In this document: in pieces, positions 17,067 through 25,570 of the stretch
How positions within the stretch are numbered: position 1 is the stretch's first letter
How the letters are laid out: each line of letters starts with the position of its first letter
IMG/VR virus record: IMGVR_UViG_3300031143_000770
Coordinates: 1-51,290 of that record
Strand: one strand, 5' to 3'
DNA from: a virus
DNA: 51,290 nt
The notes under the pieces: model-generated
Databases searched by the model: none
What the model was told of the DNA's origin: nothing
The model's input: only the letters and a program-made list of their open reading frames with translations
Position numbers and translations under genes: made by a program

Positions 17067-18344
17067 ATGTCTACAGCAGTAGCAGAGAAGTTAGAAGTAT
17101 GTCCTAAGATGTCAGCGACTGTACGTGAGCGCATGACTAAATCACGTGTTCGATTTCTATTAACTAAACCGTTCTATGGAACACTTGCATCACGATTAGT
17201 TCTTACTGAGGCTAATTATATGCCTACGGCTGCAACCGACGGGCGTCGTTTGTTGTACAATGTTGAGTTTGTAAATAAATTGTCAGATTCAGAACTTGAC
17301 TTTTTGGTTGCTCACGAAGTATTACATTGTGTGTACGATCATATGGCGGCACGTGGTGATCGTAATCCTCAAGTATATAATGCTGCATGTGATTACAATA
17401 TAAACCTCACACTAGTTGATAACAAGATTGGTACTATTATTGGTTCTGATAAATTAGATGGTGGTGAACCTTGTTATGATACTAAGTATCGTGATATGGG
17501 TAGTTATGAGATTTATGAAAAGTTGATGGAAGATTACGATGGAAAGAGTTACACTGTTAATGCAGACGGTACTATCACTGATGAAGATGGCAATGTAGTT
17601 GGCAATATTAGTGGCATGGACGTTCATTTAGAGCCTTCACAAGGTGATGAAAATGGCAATGATGCTAACGGGAACCCAGTTGATGGTATGTCAGCAGATG
17701 AACGTAAGGCATTACAAGATGAAATCAAGCAAGCAGTGATCAATGCAGCACAATCAGCGGGCGACGAAGTACCTGATGATATCAAGCGAATGATTGGTGA
17801 ATTGACATCGCCTAAGATGGATTGGCGTGATGTGTTGCGCACTCAATTGGAAAGTTCATTGAAGCGTGATTTCACATTCATGCGTCCTAGTAAGCGTTCT
17901 GGTGAGGTTATCTTCCCAGGCATGTCACGAGATGAAGAATTGAAAGTGACAGTTGCTATCGATACATCTGGTAGTATTAGTACAGAGATGTTGCGTGACT
18001 TCGTAAGTGAAGTGCAAGGTATCATGGATCAGTATCAAGATTACGAGGTGACTATGATGCAGTTTGACACTGGTGTATATGGTGTTGAAGTATTTACCGC
18101 AGACGGCGGCGAGGATATCTCTGAGTATGATATTCGCGGTGGTGGTGGTACAGAATTCGATGCAGTATGGAATTACATGAAAGAAAACGACATGGAGCCT
18201 GATCAGTTAATTATGTTCACTGATGGTTATCCATTTGGTTCATGGGGTGATGAAGATTATTGTGATACATTGTTTGTAATTCACGGTGATACTGAGCATC
18301 GCATTGAATCACCATTTGGAGTTACAATTCATTATGATGCATAA
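17067..18344 (+). CDS. Metallopeptidase-like protein with VWA-like domain (DUF2201 type)
   Basis: A 425-residue protein in two parts. The N-terminal half carries a zincin motif HEVLH (residues 83-87) followed by NAACDYNIN. The C-terminal half is a von Willebrand A-like domain with a MIDAS-type DTSGS at 299-303 and later FTDGYP. An acidic linker (about 165-235) joins them. Such proteins usually work with a MoxR-type AAA+ ATPase, but none is in this window. Role in phage unknown. Confidence 0.82.
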   Translation: MSTAVAEKLEVCPKMSATVRERMTKSRVRFLLTKPFYGTLASRLVLTEANYMPTAATDGRRLLYNVEFVNKLSDSELDFLVAHEVLHCVYDHMAARGDRNPQVYNAACDYNINLTLVDNKIGTIIGSDKLDGGEPCYDTKYRDMGSYEIYEKLMEDYDGKSYTVNADGTITDEDGNVVGNISGMDVHLEPSQGDENGNDANGNPVDGMSADERKALQDEIKQAVINAAQSAGDEVPDDIKRMIGELTSPKMDWRDVLRTQLESSLKRDFTFMRPSKRSGEVIFPGMSRDEELKVTVAIDTSGSISTEMLRDFVSEVQGIMDQYQDYEVTMMQFDTGVYGVEVFTADGGEDISEYDIRGGGGTEFDAVWNYMKENDMEPDQLIMFTDGYPFGSWGDEDYCDTLFVIHGDTEHRIESPFGVTIHYDA

Positions 18345-18633
18345 TGTAAAGATTATAAATAATGCAGGCAGTCTAAGTGAAAGTGACTTAGTACTGCTTG
18401 CAGGAACAGATATTATTCTGTCGATGTTGCGAAATCGTATACTTATTCTAGTTGAAAAGAAACAAGTATGTGATTGGAGCAGATTAACAGAAGATATGAC
18501 GGGATTGTACTATATTAGAACAATCGATCACAATAGTAATTTATTTCAATTATGGTTTGAGACTCCAGTAGACTTGACCCAGTTTGAAAAGAATTTAGCA
18601 ATGGCGAAGATCGCCGGAAATGTTTACGAATAG
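18334..18633 (+). CDS. Hypothetical protein, 99 aa
   Basis: Unrecognised 99-residue protein. The chosen start is the first of two adjacent ATGs (18334, 18337) that overlap the end of the preceding gene, which suggests translational coupling. Confidence 0.6.
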   Translation: MMHNVKIINNAGSLSESDLVLLAGTDIILSMLRNRILILVEKKQVCDWSRLTEDMTGLYYIRTIDHNSNLFQLWFETPVDLTQFEKNLAMAKIAGNVYE

Positions 18634-18660
18634 TAATCATCATTTATCTGTAATAATATA

Positions 18661-18668
18661 GATAAATA
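18661..18668 (+). promoter_or_regulatory. T4-like late promoter box (GATAAATA)
   Basis: GATAAATA 32 nt before the 18701 start. Confidence 0.5.
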
Positions 18669-18700
18669 AACATAGTAGTTAATTAAATAAAGGAAGTAAA

Positions 18701-18910
18701 ATGACTGAAGCAACACAAGAAGTACCAACACTAACATTGCAGGACTTAACATTGACAGCGAATATTATCGATTTGTCAGTACAACGTGGCGCATTTAAAG
18801 GCGCAGAAGCAGAACAAGTTGGACAAATGTTCAATCGTTTAGTTGCGATTATCAAATCAATTGCACCACCAACTGACGAATCTGCTACGGAAACAGAAGG
18901 CGAGGTTTAA
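18701..18910 (+). CDS. Small conserved phage protein, 69 aa
   Basis: An acidic 69-residue protein with an amphipathic helical core (LTANIIDLSVQRGAFKGAEAEQVGQMFNRL). I recognise this pattern from T4-like marine phages, of unknown function. The ribosome site aaggaag is strong, and a late-type promoter box sits upstream. Confidence 0.68.
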   Translation: MTEATQEVPTLTLQDLTLTANIIDLSVQRGAFKGAEAEQVGQMFNRLVAIIKSIAPPTDESATETEGEV

Positions 18911-18914
18911 TCTC

Positions 18915-19511
18915 ATGTCTACAAATAATCTAAAACATGTAGGTCAATTGATCAACACACAACGTAGATGTGTTATCATGTTTCGTGAAATTCCAGATGA
19001 TGAAAGTAATTGTCTAGTAGTGGACACCGATGCATTGGTAGATTGGATGCACGATGATGTTATTAATGCAGTAGAATCTCCTGGCGCTCAAGCATCAGTG
19101 GATTTCTCTGAATTTGCACAGCGTAGAGTAATGACAGATGGCACTAACATGCTGCAATCATTGCACGCAAAAGGTTTTTTGCAAAAGCAAAAAGCGTCAA
19201 ATGTGATGATGACACCAAATCGTGAAACTCAGATCCGTTTAGACGAATTGAATAAAATCATTCGCGAGCAGTCTGGACAGGACACCATTCATAAGCAACC
19301 TGTTGAAACTCCTGAGTCACTGTCAACTCCGTCAACCGAGTCGACTGGCAATGAAGTTATCGATGATATTGCGATTGCATCTAACATGATTGCACAAGCA
19401 AAGCAATTTGAAGAGGAAGCAGCAACATTGCGTGAAAATGCATATGCATTGTCTCCTGAACTGAAACCAAAACGTGGTCGACCGGCTGCTAAAAAGACAG
19501 CAACTGCGTAA
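18915..19511 (+). CDS. Conserved phage protein of unknown function, 198 aa
   Basis: A 198-residue protein. I start at the ATG at 18915, 4 bp after the preceding stop; the open frame upstream would overlap that gene. The N-terminal domain (RCVIMFREIPDDESNCLVVDTD) is followed by a helical, Glu/Ala-rich C-terminus that ends in a basic AT-hook-like patch (KPKRGRPAAKKT). The patch suggests nucleic-acid contact, but this is inference. Confidence 0.66.
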   Translation: MSTNNLKHVGQLINTQRRCVIMFREIPDDESNCLVVDTDALVDWMHDDVINAVESPGAQASVDFSEFAQRRVMTDGTNMLQSLHAKGFLQKQKASNVMMTPNRETQIRLDELNKIIREQSGQDTIHKQPVETPESLSTPSTESTGNEVIDDIAIASNMIAQAKQFEEEAATLRENAYALSPELKPKRGRPAAKKTATA

Positions 19512-19521
19512 ATTAGATTAT

Positions 19522-19596
19522 GACTGGGAGTAATAATAATGAACGATGAGCCTACCGCATTTATATTTGATGTAGATGGCACACTTACTCCCAGTC
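19522..19596 (+). promoter_or_regulatory. Inverted repeat pairing the ribosome site of the HAD gene
   Basis: gactgggagtaa (19522-19533) is perfectly complementary to ttactcccagtc (19585-19596). One U-G and one A-U pair can extend it. The upstream arm contains the gene's Shine-Dalgarno gggag; the ATG (19539) lies in the 51-nt loop. As RNA this 12-14 bp stem would hide the ribosome site. Confidence 0.6.
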
Positions 19597-20282
19597 GTTC
19601 TTTAATTGACCCAGTATTCGAAGCATGGTTTGTGGATTTTTGTACTCATAATGATGTATATATTGTCACTGGAAGTGATCGTACAAAAACATTAGAGCAA
19701 ATACACGGTACATTATATGATCTTATAGTTAAAGTATATCAATGTAGTGGTAATAATGTGTGGATCAAAGATGTAGAAATCGAATGCAATGAATGGGTAC
19801 TTGGTGACGAAGAGAGAGAATTCCTAAACGCTAAATTAGAGGAATCTGAATTTAGTATTAAGACAGGAATGCATATTGAAGATCGTCCAGGAATGGCGAA
19901 TTTCAGTATAGTGGGTAGAGGTGCAACAGTGGAAGATCGCGCAGCCTATGTAGAATATGAATTTGTACATAAAGAGCGTAAACTAATTGCTGAAGCGTTC
20001 AACTTTAAATTTAAAGAGTCTGGGATAACTGCACATGTTGCAGGTGAGACGGGTCTTGATATACTACCCAATGGGAAAGACAAAGGTCAGATCATTCATG
20101 ATTTTGACGAACAAACTATTTATTTCTTTGGTGATAGGATGGAAGAAGGTGGCAATGATGCTCCTCTTAAACAAGCCATCATTGGCAGAAGAAACACAAG
20201 TGATAAGTGCTTTACAGTAGAGGGATGGGAACATACATGGAATCTACTACAGGAACTATCTAAGCAAGGATTATGTTATTAA
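19539..20282 (+). CDS. HAD-superfamily phosphatase, phosphomannomutase-like
   Basis: A 247-residue HAD protein. The nucleophile motif DVDGTLTPSR begins at about residue 11. TGSDRTKTLEQI is motif II, and FFGDRMEEGGNDAPL near residue 194 is motif IV, with the pattern seen in eukaryotic-type phosphomannomutases. It probably acts on a sugar phosphate. Its ribosome site lies in the 12-bp inverted repeat described separately. Confidence 0.8.
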   Translation: MNDEPTAFIFDVDGTLTPSRSLIDPVFEAWFVDFCTHNDVYIVTGSDRTKTLEQIHGTLYDLIVKVYQCSGNNVWIKDVEIECNEWVLGDEEREFLNAKLEESEFSIKTGMHIEDRPGMANFSIVGRGATVEDRAAYVEYEFVHKERKLIAEAFNFKFKESGITAHVAGETGLDILPNGKDKGQIIHDFDEQTIYFFGDRMEEGGNDAPLKQAIIGRRNTSDKCFTVEGWEHTWNLLQELSKQGLCY

Positions 20283-20286
20283 ATAG

Positions 20287-20294
20287 CATAAATA
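20287..20294 (+). promoter_or_regulatory. T4-like late promoter box (CATAAATA)
   Basis: CATAAATA 47 nt before the 20342 start. Confidence 0.45.
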
Positions 20295-20341
20295 TAATTA
20301 GAATACTTACAATTTACAAGTACACTTGGAATAAATAAATC

Positions 20342-20635
20342 ATGGCAATTGAACAAAACGATAGATCATTTAGTAAGATTTTTGATGAGATCGACATACA
20401 AACTATACCTCCCAAATATATACAAGCAATCATCCTTACATTAGTAGGTGGTGAGAAGATAGAAATATCAGATGAAATGCTAGATTCTATTACATCGGCA
20501 GAAGATGTATTCGCAGGAATCGAGCGAGAAGATGTCATGAACGTTGATATTGCTCTTGATTATGAAGCAATCGAATATGATGTAAGCACCGATGTGAAGA
20601 GCGTGCTAGACGGTCTATTCGGCAATCATGACTGA
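20342..20635 (+). CDS. Conserved phage protein, 97 aa
   Basis: An acidic 97-residue protein with DIQTIPPKYIQAIILTLVGGEKIEI and a C-terminal YEAIEYDVSTDVKSVLDGLF block. I recognise this arrangement from T4-like phages; its function is unknown. It overlaps the next gene by 8 bp. Confidence 0.66.
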   Translation: MAIEQNDRSFSKIFDEIDIQTIPPKYIQAIILTLVGGEKIEISDEMLDSITSAEDVFAGIEREDVMNVDIALDYEAIEYDVSTDVKSVLDGLFGNHD

Positions 20636-21284
20636 TAGTGCAACCAGAATATGGATGTGCGGTATACCCGGATCTAAATGGTCTGGAATAGATATGCATA
20701 TGCGTCAAGTGTTACCATGTGATCAGACTGATGAATCAGATGAACGCACATGTTATCATAGAGCGTATTCACCAACCGATACTAACAACGGACATCGTGG
20801 TAGTTATTGGGGACCAGGAATGGGATGTGGTGAAGATTGGATAGACTTCAATTTTATGGATAAATCAAAAATAATCAACGACATAGATACAGTATTCACT
20901 GGTACTGGTTACAAAATAATAAAAGATCATTTCTTGGCTAGACAATTTAATCTAGATTACGTGTGGAATAATTTTTCTGGTGATTATATAGTTCTTGTAT
21001 ATAGAGAACCACAGAAATCATTTGCATGGTGGTCAGAAGTTATGGATTTTGGCGAGGGACATTATCCAGATTATGCGCCTGGATATACTGATTATAATAC
21101 AATGAGAAAGTTGCTGTGGACTGAATCTGCAAAGATAACAGACTTCGCAGTTCGTAAAGATATGAATTTCTCACTATATAACAATCAAGCATTCCAATCA
21201 ATTGATGGATTTGCTTGGAAAACGGCTAATAAACTTGACATTATGACCAATGACACATATATATCTGTAAAGCGAATACCATAA
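20628..21284 (+). CDS. Sulfotransferase-like protein
   Basis: A 218-residue protein opening with MCGIPGSKWSG, which resembles the phosphosulfate-binding loop of PAPS-dependent sulfotransferases. YKIIKDHFLARQ and YIVLVYREPQKSFAWW look like the core strand and 3'-phosphate-binding segment. Similar proteins occur in marine T4-like phages, from memory. The acceptor is unknown. The stop overlaps the start of the oxygenase gene that follows, so the two are probably coupled. Confidence 0.5.
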   Translation: MTDSATRIWMCGIPGSKWSGIDMHMRQVLPCDQTDESDERTCYHRAYSPTDTNNGHRGSYWGPGMGCGEDWIDFNFMDKSKIINDIDTVFTGTGYKIIKDHFLARQFNLDYVWNNFSGDYIVLVYREPQKSFAWWSEVMDFGEGHYPDYAPGYTDYNTMRKLLWTESAKITDFAVRKDMNFSLYNNQAFQSIDGFAWKTANKLDIMTNDTYISVKRIP

Positions 21285-21988
21285 TGTCAAGTCCGTTTAA
21301 AACACCTTGGCACTTTGATAAATTTCGCACAGATGAAGAAGGTGAGTATGTTAAGATTGTTGGAATAGTCAATGGTGACTGGACAACAGAGATAGATCAT
21401 GCTCGTTCAAAAGACTTCAATGTTCAAAATTATAATGAACAGCGTTATGAACATGCTGCTAACAAAAAAAGTAAAAACCATATAGAAGAAGATAAAGAGA
21501 ATCCTGATGGTAAACCTGGATCTACTATGTTTCGTAAAATTAATTACGATAAGTTCCCTAGCGAGTTCCCAAAATTAAATGCGATCACAGATTTATTACA
21601 ACTTGATAAAGATGAAAAGTTAACATGTAAGTTCAATGAGCAGTTCCCTAACGATCAACTTATGTGGCATATTGATAACTTGCCGGGAAACCCACGTAAA
21701 GAGCGTGTGATAGATAATCCCGAATTCAAGCATTCAAACGACAATAAAATACGCTTCTTGATCACATTAGAAGATTGGGAACCAGGACAAGTCTTTCAGT
21801 TTGGTAATAGAGTATACACCCAATGGAAAGCAGGTACTATATTTACATGGGAATGGAGTACATTGCCTCATTTAACATGGAATGGTAGTTGGTCAAAGCG
21901 TCCTTGTTTACAGATCACAGGTACAGCAACACCATCAACATGGGATATTGTGCGTAACGGTAATGCAGATATCATCTATAACATATAA
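21284..21988 (+). CDS. 2-oxoglutarate/Fe(II) oxygenase-like protein
   Basis: A 234-residue protein with the jelly-roll iron site: His129-x-Asp131 in MWHIDNLPG, distal His196 in TLPHLTWNG and Arg206 in KRPCLQITG. These match the His-Asp-His triad plus the 2-oxoglutarate-binding Arg. It likely hydroxylates a macromolecule or small metabolite; the substrate is unknown. It is coupled to the sulfotransferase-like gene and followed by two radical SAM genes. Confidence 0.68.
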   Translation: MSSPFKTPWHFDKFRTDEEGEYVKIVGIVNGDWTTEIDHARSKDFNVQNYNEQRYEHAANKKSKNHIEEDKENPDGKPGSTMFRKINYDKFPSEFPKLNAITDLLQLDKDEKLTCKFNEQFPNDQLMWHIDNLPGNPRKERVIDNPEFKHSNDNKIRFLITLEDWEPGQVFQFGNRVYTQWKAGTIFTWEWSTLPHLTWNGSWSKRPCLQITGTATPSTWDIVRNGNADIIYNI

Positions 21989-21991
21989 ATA
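21984..21991 (+). promoter_or_regulatory. T4-like late promoter box (TATAAATA)
   Basis: An exact TATAAATA 35 nt before the radical SAM start at 22027. Confidence 0.6.
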
Positions 21992-22026
21992 AAAGAGTGT
22001 CATAAATCGACACAAAGGAAACTAAA

Positions 22027-23460
22027 ATGACAGAAAAGAAATTACCATCAGATACGTTTTGTATTCTACCTTGGATACATTTGAGTACTCGCCCAGACGG
22101 CAGTATGAGAGTATGTTGTACAGCAAATGCAAGTAGTGTTGGTGCAACAAATGATAAAGTTCACGGTGGGCGAGTTGGCATTGTTAAGACAGATGATGGT
22201 AAGCCTGCAAACCTAAACAACAGTGACTTGTCTAGTGCATGGAACAATAGTTACATGCGTGGTGTACGTCAACAAATGCTTGCAGGAGAAAAGCCTGCTA
22301 GTTGTTTGAAATGTTACAAAGAAGAAGATGCAGGACATCGATCTAAGCGACAGTGGGAAACCCAGTACTGGATGCGTGATGGAATTGATGTTGATGAACT
22401 TGTTAAAGAAACATATGAAGACGGTTCAACTGATTCAAAACTACGATACATTGATATCCGTATGGGTACTAAATGCCAACTTGGTTGCGTTATGTGTAGT
22501 CCACACGATTCATCAGGATGGGTAAAAGATTGGAATAAGTTGTATCCACAGATTACCAATGAGTCACTAAAAGAAACAATGTCTTGGGATGATAAAGGCA
22601 AGCAGTTTGGTGCTAATTATAACTGGCATAAAAACAACCCACAGTTTTGGGAACAATTTTATGCTCAAATTCCATTCATGCGTCAACTATACTTTGCAGG
22701 CGGCGAATCGACGGTTATCGAAGAGCATTATGAAATCCTAGATAAAGTTATTGAAATGGGTTATGCATCTCAGATTGAGTTGCGTTACAACAGTAATGGC
22801 ATTGAATTGCCTGATCGTCTACTAGAGCAATGGAAGCATTTCCAAAAGGTACGTTTCCATTATAGTATTGACAGTATTGGTGAAATGAATGATTATATTC
22901 GTTACCCAAGTGAATGGTCACATCAACTTGCAATGTTTGAGCGTCTTGATACACAGACTTCTAACAACGTAGAGATTACAATCGCGTGTGCAGTTAACGC
23001 ACTAAACATTCACTACATTCCAGACTTCCTTAAATGGAAACTGCAATCAGACTTGAAGAAGACAAACATGTGGCCCTTTGGCGCTGGTGGTATTAACTAT
23101 CACTTTGTATACTGGCCAGGACATTTGAATGTCAAGGTATTGCCAGATGAGTTCTTAGACAAAACCGAAGCGAAGTATGAAGAGTTCATTGCATGGTGGA
23201 AAGAGAATTGGGAACTAGGTGTTCCAAGTTGGCACAAGGGTAAAGTAGATTATCAGACATGGGAAGATGCTGAATATGGCATCAAGCGTTTACGTGGTAT
23301 GATTAGTTTTGCTCGTAGTGAAGATTGGAGTCAGCGATTACCAGAGTTTAGAGAATACATTAACAAACTAGACGAGATGCGCGGCACCGATTTCAGAAAA
23401 ACATTTGCAGACATGGCTTACTTATTAGACGAGCCTACAGAGGACAATGATAGTGACTGA
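22027..23460 (+). CDS. Twitch-domain radical SAM enzyme (first of two)
   Basis: A 477-residue radical SAM protein. The radical cluster motif is Cys150-x3-Cys154-x2-Cys157 (KCQLGCVMC), and FAGGEST acts as the GGE SAM-binding motif. An N-terminal cysteine-bearing module (FCILPWIHLSTRPDGSMRVCC, later CLKC) resembles the SPASM/twitch auxiliary Fe-S domain, placed before the core rather than after it. Such enzymes modify peptides or sugars; the target is unknown. It overlaps the nucleosidase gene, which could remove its 5'-deoxyadenosine product. Confidence 0.82.
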   Translation: MTEKKLPSDTFCILPWIHLSTRPDGSMRVCCTANASSVGATNDKVHGGRVGIVKTDDGKPANLNNSDLSSAWNNSYMRGVRQQMLAGEKPASCLKCYKEEDAGHRSKRQWETQYWMRDGIDVDELVKETYEDGSTDSKLRYIDIRMGTKCQLGCVMCSPHDSSGWVKDWNKLYPQITNESLKETMSWDDKGKQFGANYNWHKNNPQFWEQFYAQIPFMRQLYFAGGESTVIEEHYEILDKVIEMGYASQIELRYNSNGIELPDRLLEQWKHFQKVRFHYSIDSIGEMNDYIRYPSEWSHQLAMFERLDTQTSNNVEITIACAVNALNIHYIPDFLKWKLQSDLKKTNMWPFGAGGINYHFVYWPGHLNVKVLPDEFLDKTEAKYEEFIAWWKENWELGVPSWHKGKVDYQTWEDAEYGIKRLRGMISFARSEDWSQRLPEFREYINKLDEMRGTDFRKTFADMAYLLDEPTEDNDSD

Positions 23461-24001
23461 TGTAATACCAGTATTAATTGCGTTAGAAGTGGAATTGCCC
23501 TATGAATTACCGACACCATATGTTAAAATAGTAACAGGTGTCGGTAAGATCAAAGCGACAATGGCAGCAATGGAAGCAGTATTTAAGTACAATCCTCATA
23601 CCATTATCAATATGGGTACTGCGGGCAGTTTAGATCCTGATTTAGCACTAGGTGTACATGAAGTTAGTACCGTAGGTCAACGAGATATGGATGCATCGCC
23701 TTTAGGTTGGAAAGTAGGACAGACTCCGTTCACTGGTGAATTATGGATAGATCTAAAACTTAGTGGTGTTTCATTGACTAGTGGTGATAACTTTGTCACA
23801 AGTCAGCCACCATTGAGTAGTACACTGGTTGATATGGAAGCATATGGTATTGCAATGGTATGCAAACAGTATAAAGTTATCTTTGATTGCTATAAGTACG
23901 TATCAGACTTTGCAGATGAAGATTCAACTACAGACTGGGAACAGAATTGCTCCGATGGTGCAAATGAATTCATGAAAATATTATCAAATCGTAGCGAGTA
24001 A
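23447..24001 (+). CDS. MTA/SAH nucleosidase-like phosphorylase-superfamily enzyme
   Basis: A 184-residue protein, somewhat short for MTA/SAH nucleosidase. The family motifs are present: TGVGKIKATMAA and INMGTAGSL (N-terminal), LVDMEAYGIAMVCKQ (ribose-binding Met-Glu) and YKYVSDFADE (purine-site Asp). It would split methylthioadenosine, SAH or 5'-deoxyadenosine. Its start lies inside the upstream radical SAM gene, suggesting a shared job of clearing inhibitory by-products. Confidence 0.8.
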   Translation: MIVTDVIPVLIALEVELPYELPTPYVKIVTGVGKIKATMAAMEAVFKYNPHTIINMGTAGSLDPDLALGVHEVSTVGQRDMDASPLGWKVGQTPFTGELWIDLKLSGVSLTSGDNFVTSQPPLSSTLVDMEAYGIAMVCKQYKVIFDCYKYVSDFADEDSTTDWEQNCSDGANEFMKILSNRSE

Positions 24002-24004
24002 ATA

Positions 24005-25570
24005 ATGTTAGATGTTGTCATGTTGGCGTATGGTGAACCAAACGCTGATCAAAATTTCAAAAGAATACAGAAATTAGCACCCAATGCGAAGAGGGTAGAT
24101 AATGTCGTCGGGATTTTAGAGGCACATCAAGCAGCAGCAAAATTGGCAACTACTGATAATTTTTATGTAGTAGATGCTGACGCGGTGTTATCTGAGCATT
24201 TTAATTTCTCATTCACACCTGATATCATTAAAGAATCGTATCCGGGTGTGAATGAATCAAGTTGTGTATTCGTATGGCAGAGTGTTAATGCAGTCAATGG
24301 ATTGATTTATGGTTATGGTGGAGTAAAGTTATTCCCTAGACATAAGTTATTGAATGCGAAATCATTTCAGATAGATATGACCACAACAATAGATGCACCA
24401 TTAGTAGTGAAGCAACAAATATCTAATATAACCGAATTCAATACAGATGAATTCAGTACATGGCGCAGTGCATTCCGTGAGTGTACAAAACTAGCATCTA
24501 ACCCCACTCCAGATATGGATGATCGATACAGATTAGATGTATGGTGTACTCGTGGAGATAGCAGTGCCCATGGAAAATATGCTATAATGGGTGCTAGACA
24601 AGGACGAGAGTTCGGTGCATTTTACAAAAATGATAAGAAAACTCTAGATAAAATAAACGATTTCACTTGGTTAACCACTACATTTGACAAGTCATCAGTG
24701 CATACAATAGATCAGCATCACCCAATTCATTTATCATGGTTTCATGGACTAGAAGAATATTTTACATTGTCATCCGTAGAATCATACTATGCAGTATTTA
24801 TTAAACTAAAGAATGCACTGGTATACGGTGATAACTGGGGCATTCGCGATCTTATTTTAGAAGAAGTAAATATAGGTAAGAATGAAGACACTGAACTTTA
24901 TGTTAATGTAATACTTCAATCATTATTAATAGATGATTATGTAATACCAGATCATCAAGTATTGGAATATATTAATCGCAATATTAATGATAATTTTATA
25001 TATGGATTGATGAAATTGTCTGACCCATCGCATGGTAATATTGATCTAGTAGATTTTATCACACGTGATTCGATGATAGGCAAGTCTTGGATGATTGAAG
25101 AATTAAGTAAGACAACGTTGGAACCATCTGATGTTGTAATATTGGGTGGTAACATATGCACCCATTCATCTATGTTAATTAATAATTATGAAACAATTGA
25201 ATCTATACTTAGTGTGGATATAGATCATAAGACAACAGAGTATGCTCGTTTGTTAAATCATATAGCAGAATCTGACGAATTATTCAGTGCACAAACCAAT
25301 GATGTATCTGATATAATATGGGATGAATCATCTCTGCCTGATTTATTGATAAACACTAGTTGCGCACATATGGATGATACATGGTTTGACAATATACCAG
25401 ATACTGATGATACTTTGATAGTAATACAGACAAATGATTTTTCAGATAATATGAACTGCGTTAAAGATCTGTCTACCGCCATGACTAAATACCAAATGAA
25501 AGAAGTATTATTTAGTGGTGAACAAAGCACACAGTTATATAATAGATTTATGATTATAGGAATCAAGTAA
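24005..25570 (+). CDS. Glycosyltransferase-like protein fused to a methyltransferase-like domain
   Basis: A 521-residue two-domain protein. The N-terminal part looks like a GT-A glycosyltransferase, with VDADAVL as the DxD motif near residue 58. The C-terminal 140 residues (DVVILGGNICTHSSM, then INTSCAHMD, then RFMIIGIK) look like a Rossmann methyltransferase-type domain. They match the C-terminus of the repeat protein at 46590-47840. It sits between two radical SAM genes and overlaps the second by one base (taATG). Substrates unknown. Confidence 0.6.
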   Translation: MLDVVMLAYGEPNADQNFKRIQKLAPNAKRVDNVVGILEAHQAAAKLATTDNFYVVDADAVLSEHFNFSFTPDIIKESYPGVNESSCVFVWQSVNAVNGLIYGYGGVKLFPRHKLLNAKSFQIDMTTTIDAPLVVKQQISNITEFNTDEFSTWRSAFRECTKLASNPTPDMDDRYRLDVWCTRGDSSAHGKYAIMGARQGREFGAFYKNDKKTLDKINDFTWLTTTFDKSSVHTIDQHHPIHLSWFHGLEEYFTLSSVESYYAVFIKLKNALVYGDNWGIRDLILEEVNIGKNEDTELYVNVILQSLLIDDYVIPDHQVLEYINRNINDNFIYGLMKLSDPSHGNIDLVDFITRDSMIGKSWMIEELSKTTLEPSDVVILGGNICTHSSMLINNYETIESILSVDIDHKTTEYARLLNHIAESDELFSAQTNDVSDIIWDESSLPDLLINTSCAHMDDTWFDNIPDTDDTLIVIQTNDFSDNMNCVKDLSTAMTKYQMKEVLFSGEQSTQLYNRFMIIGIK

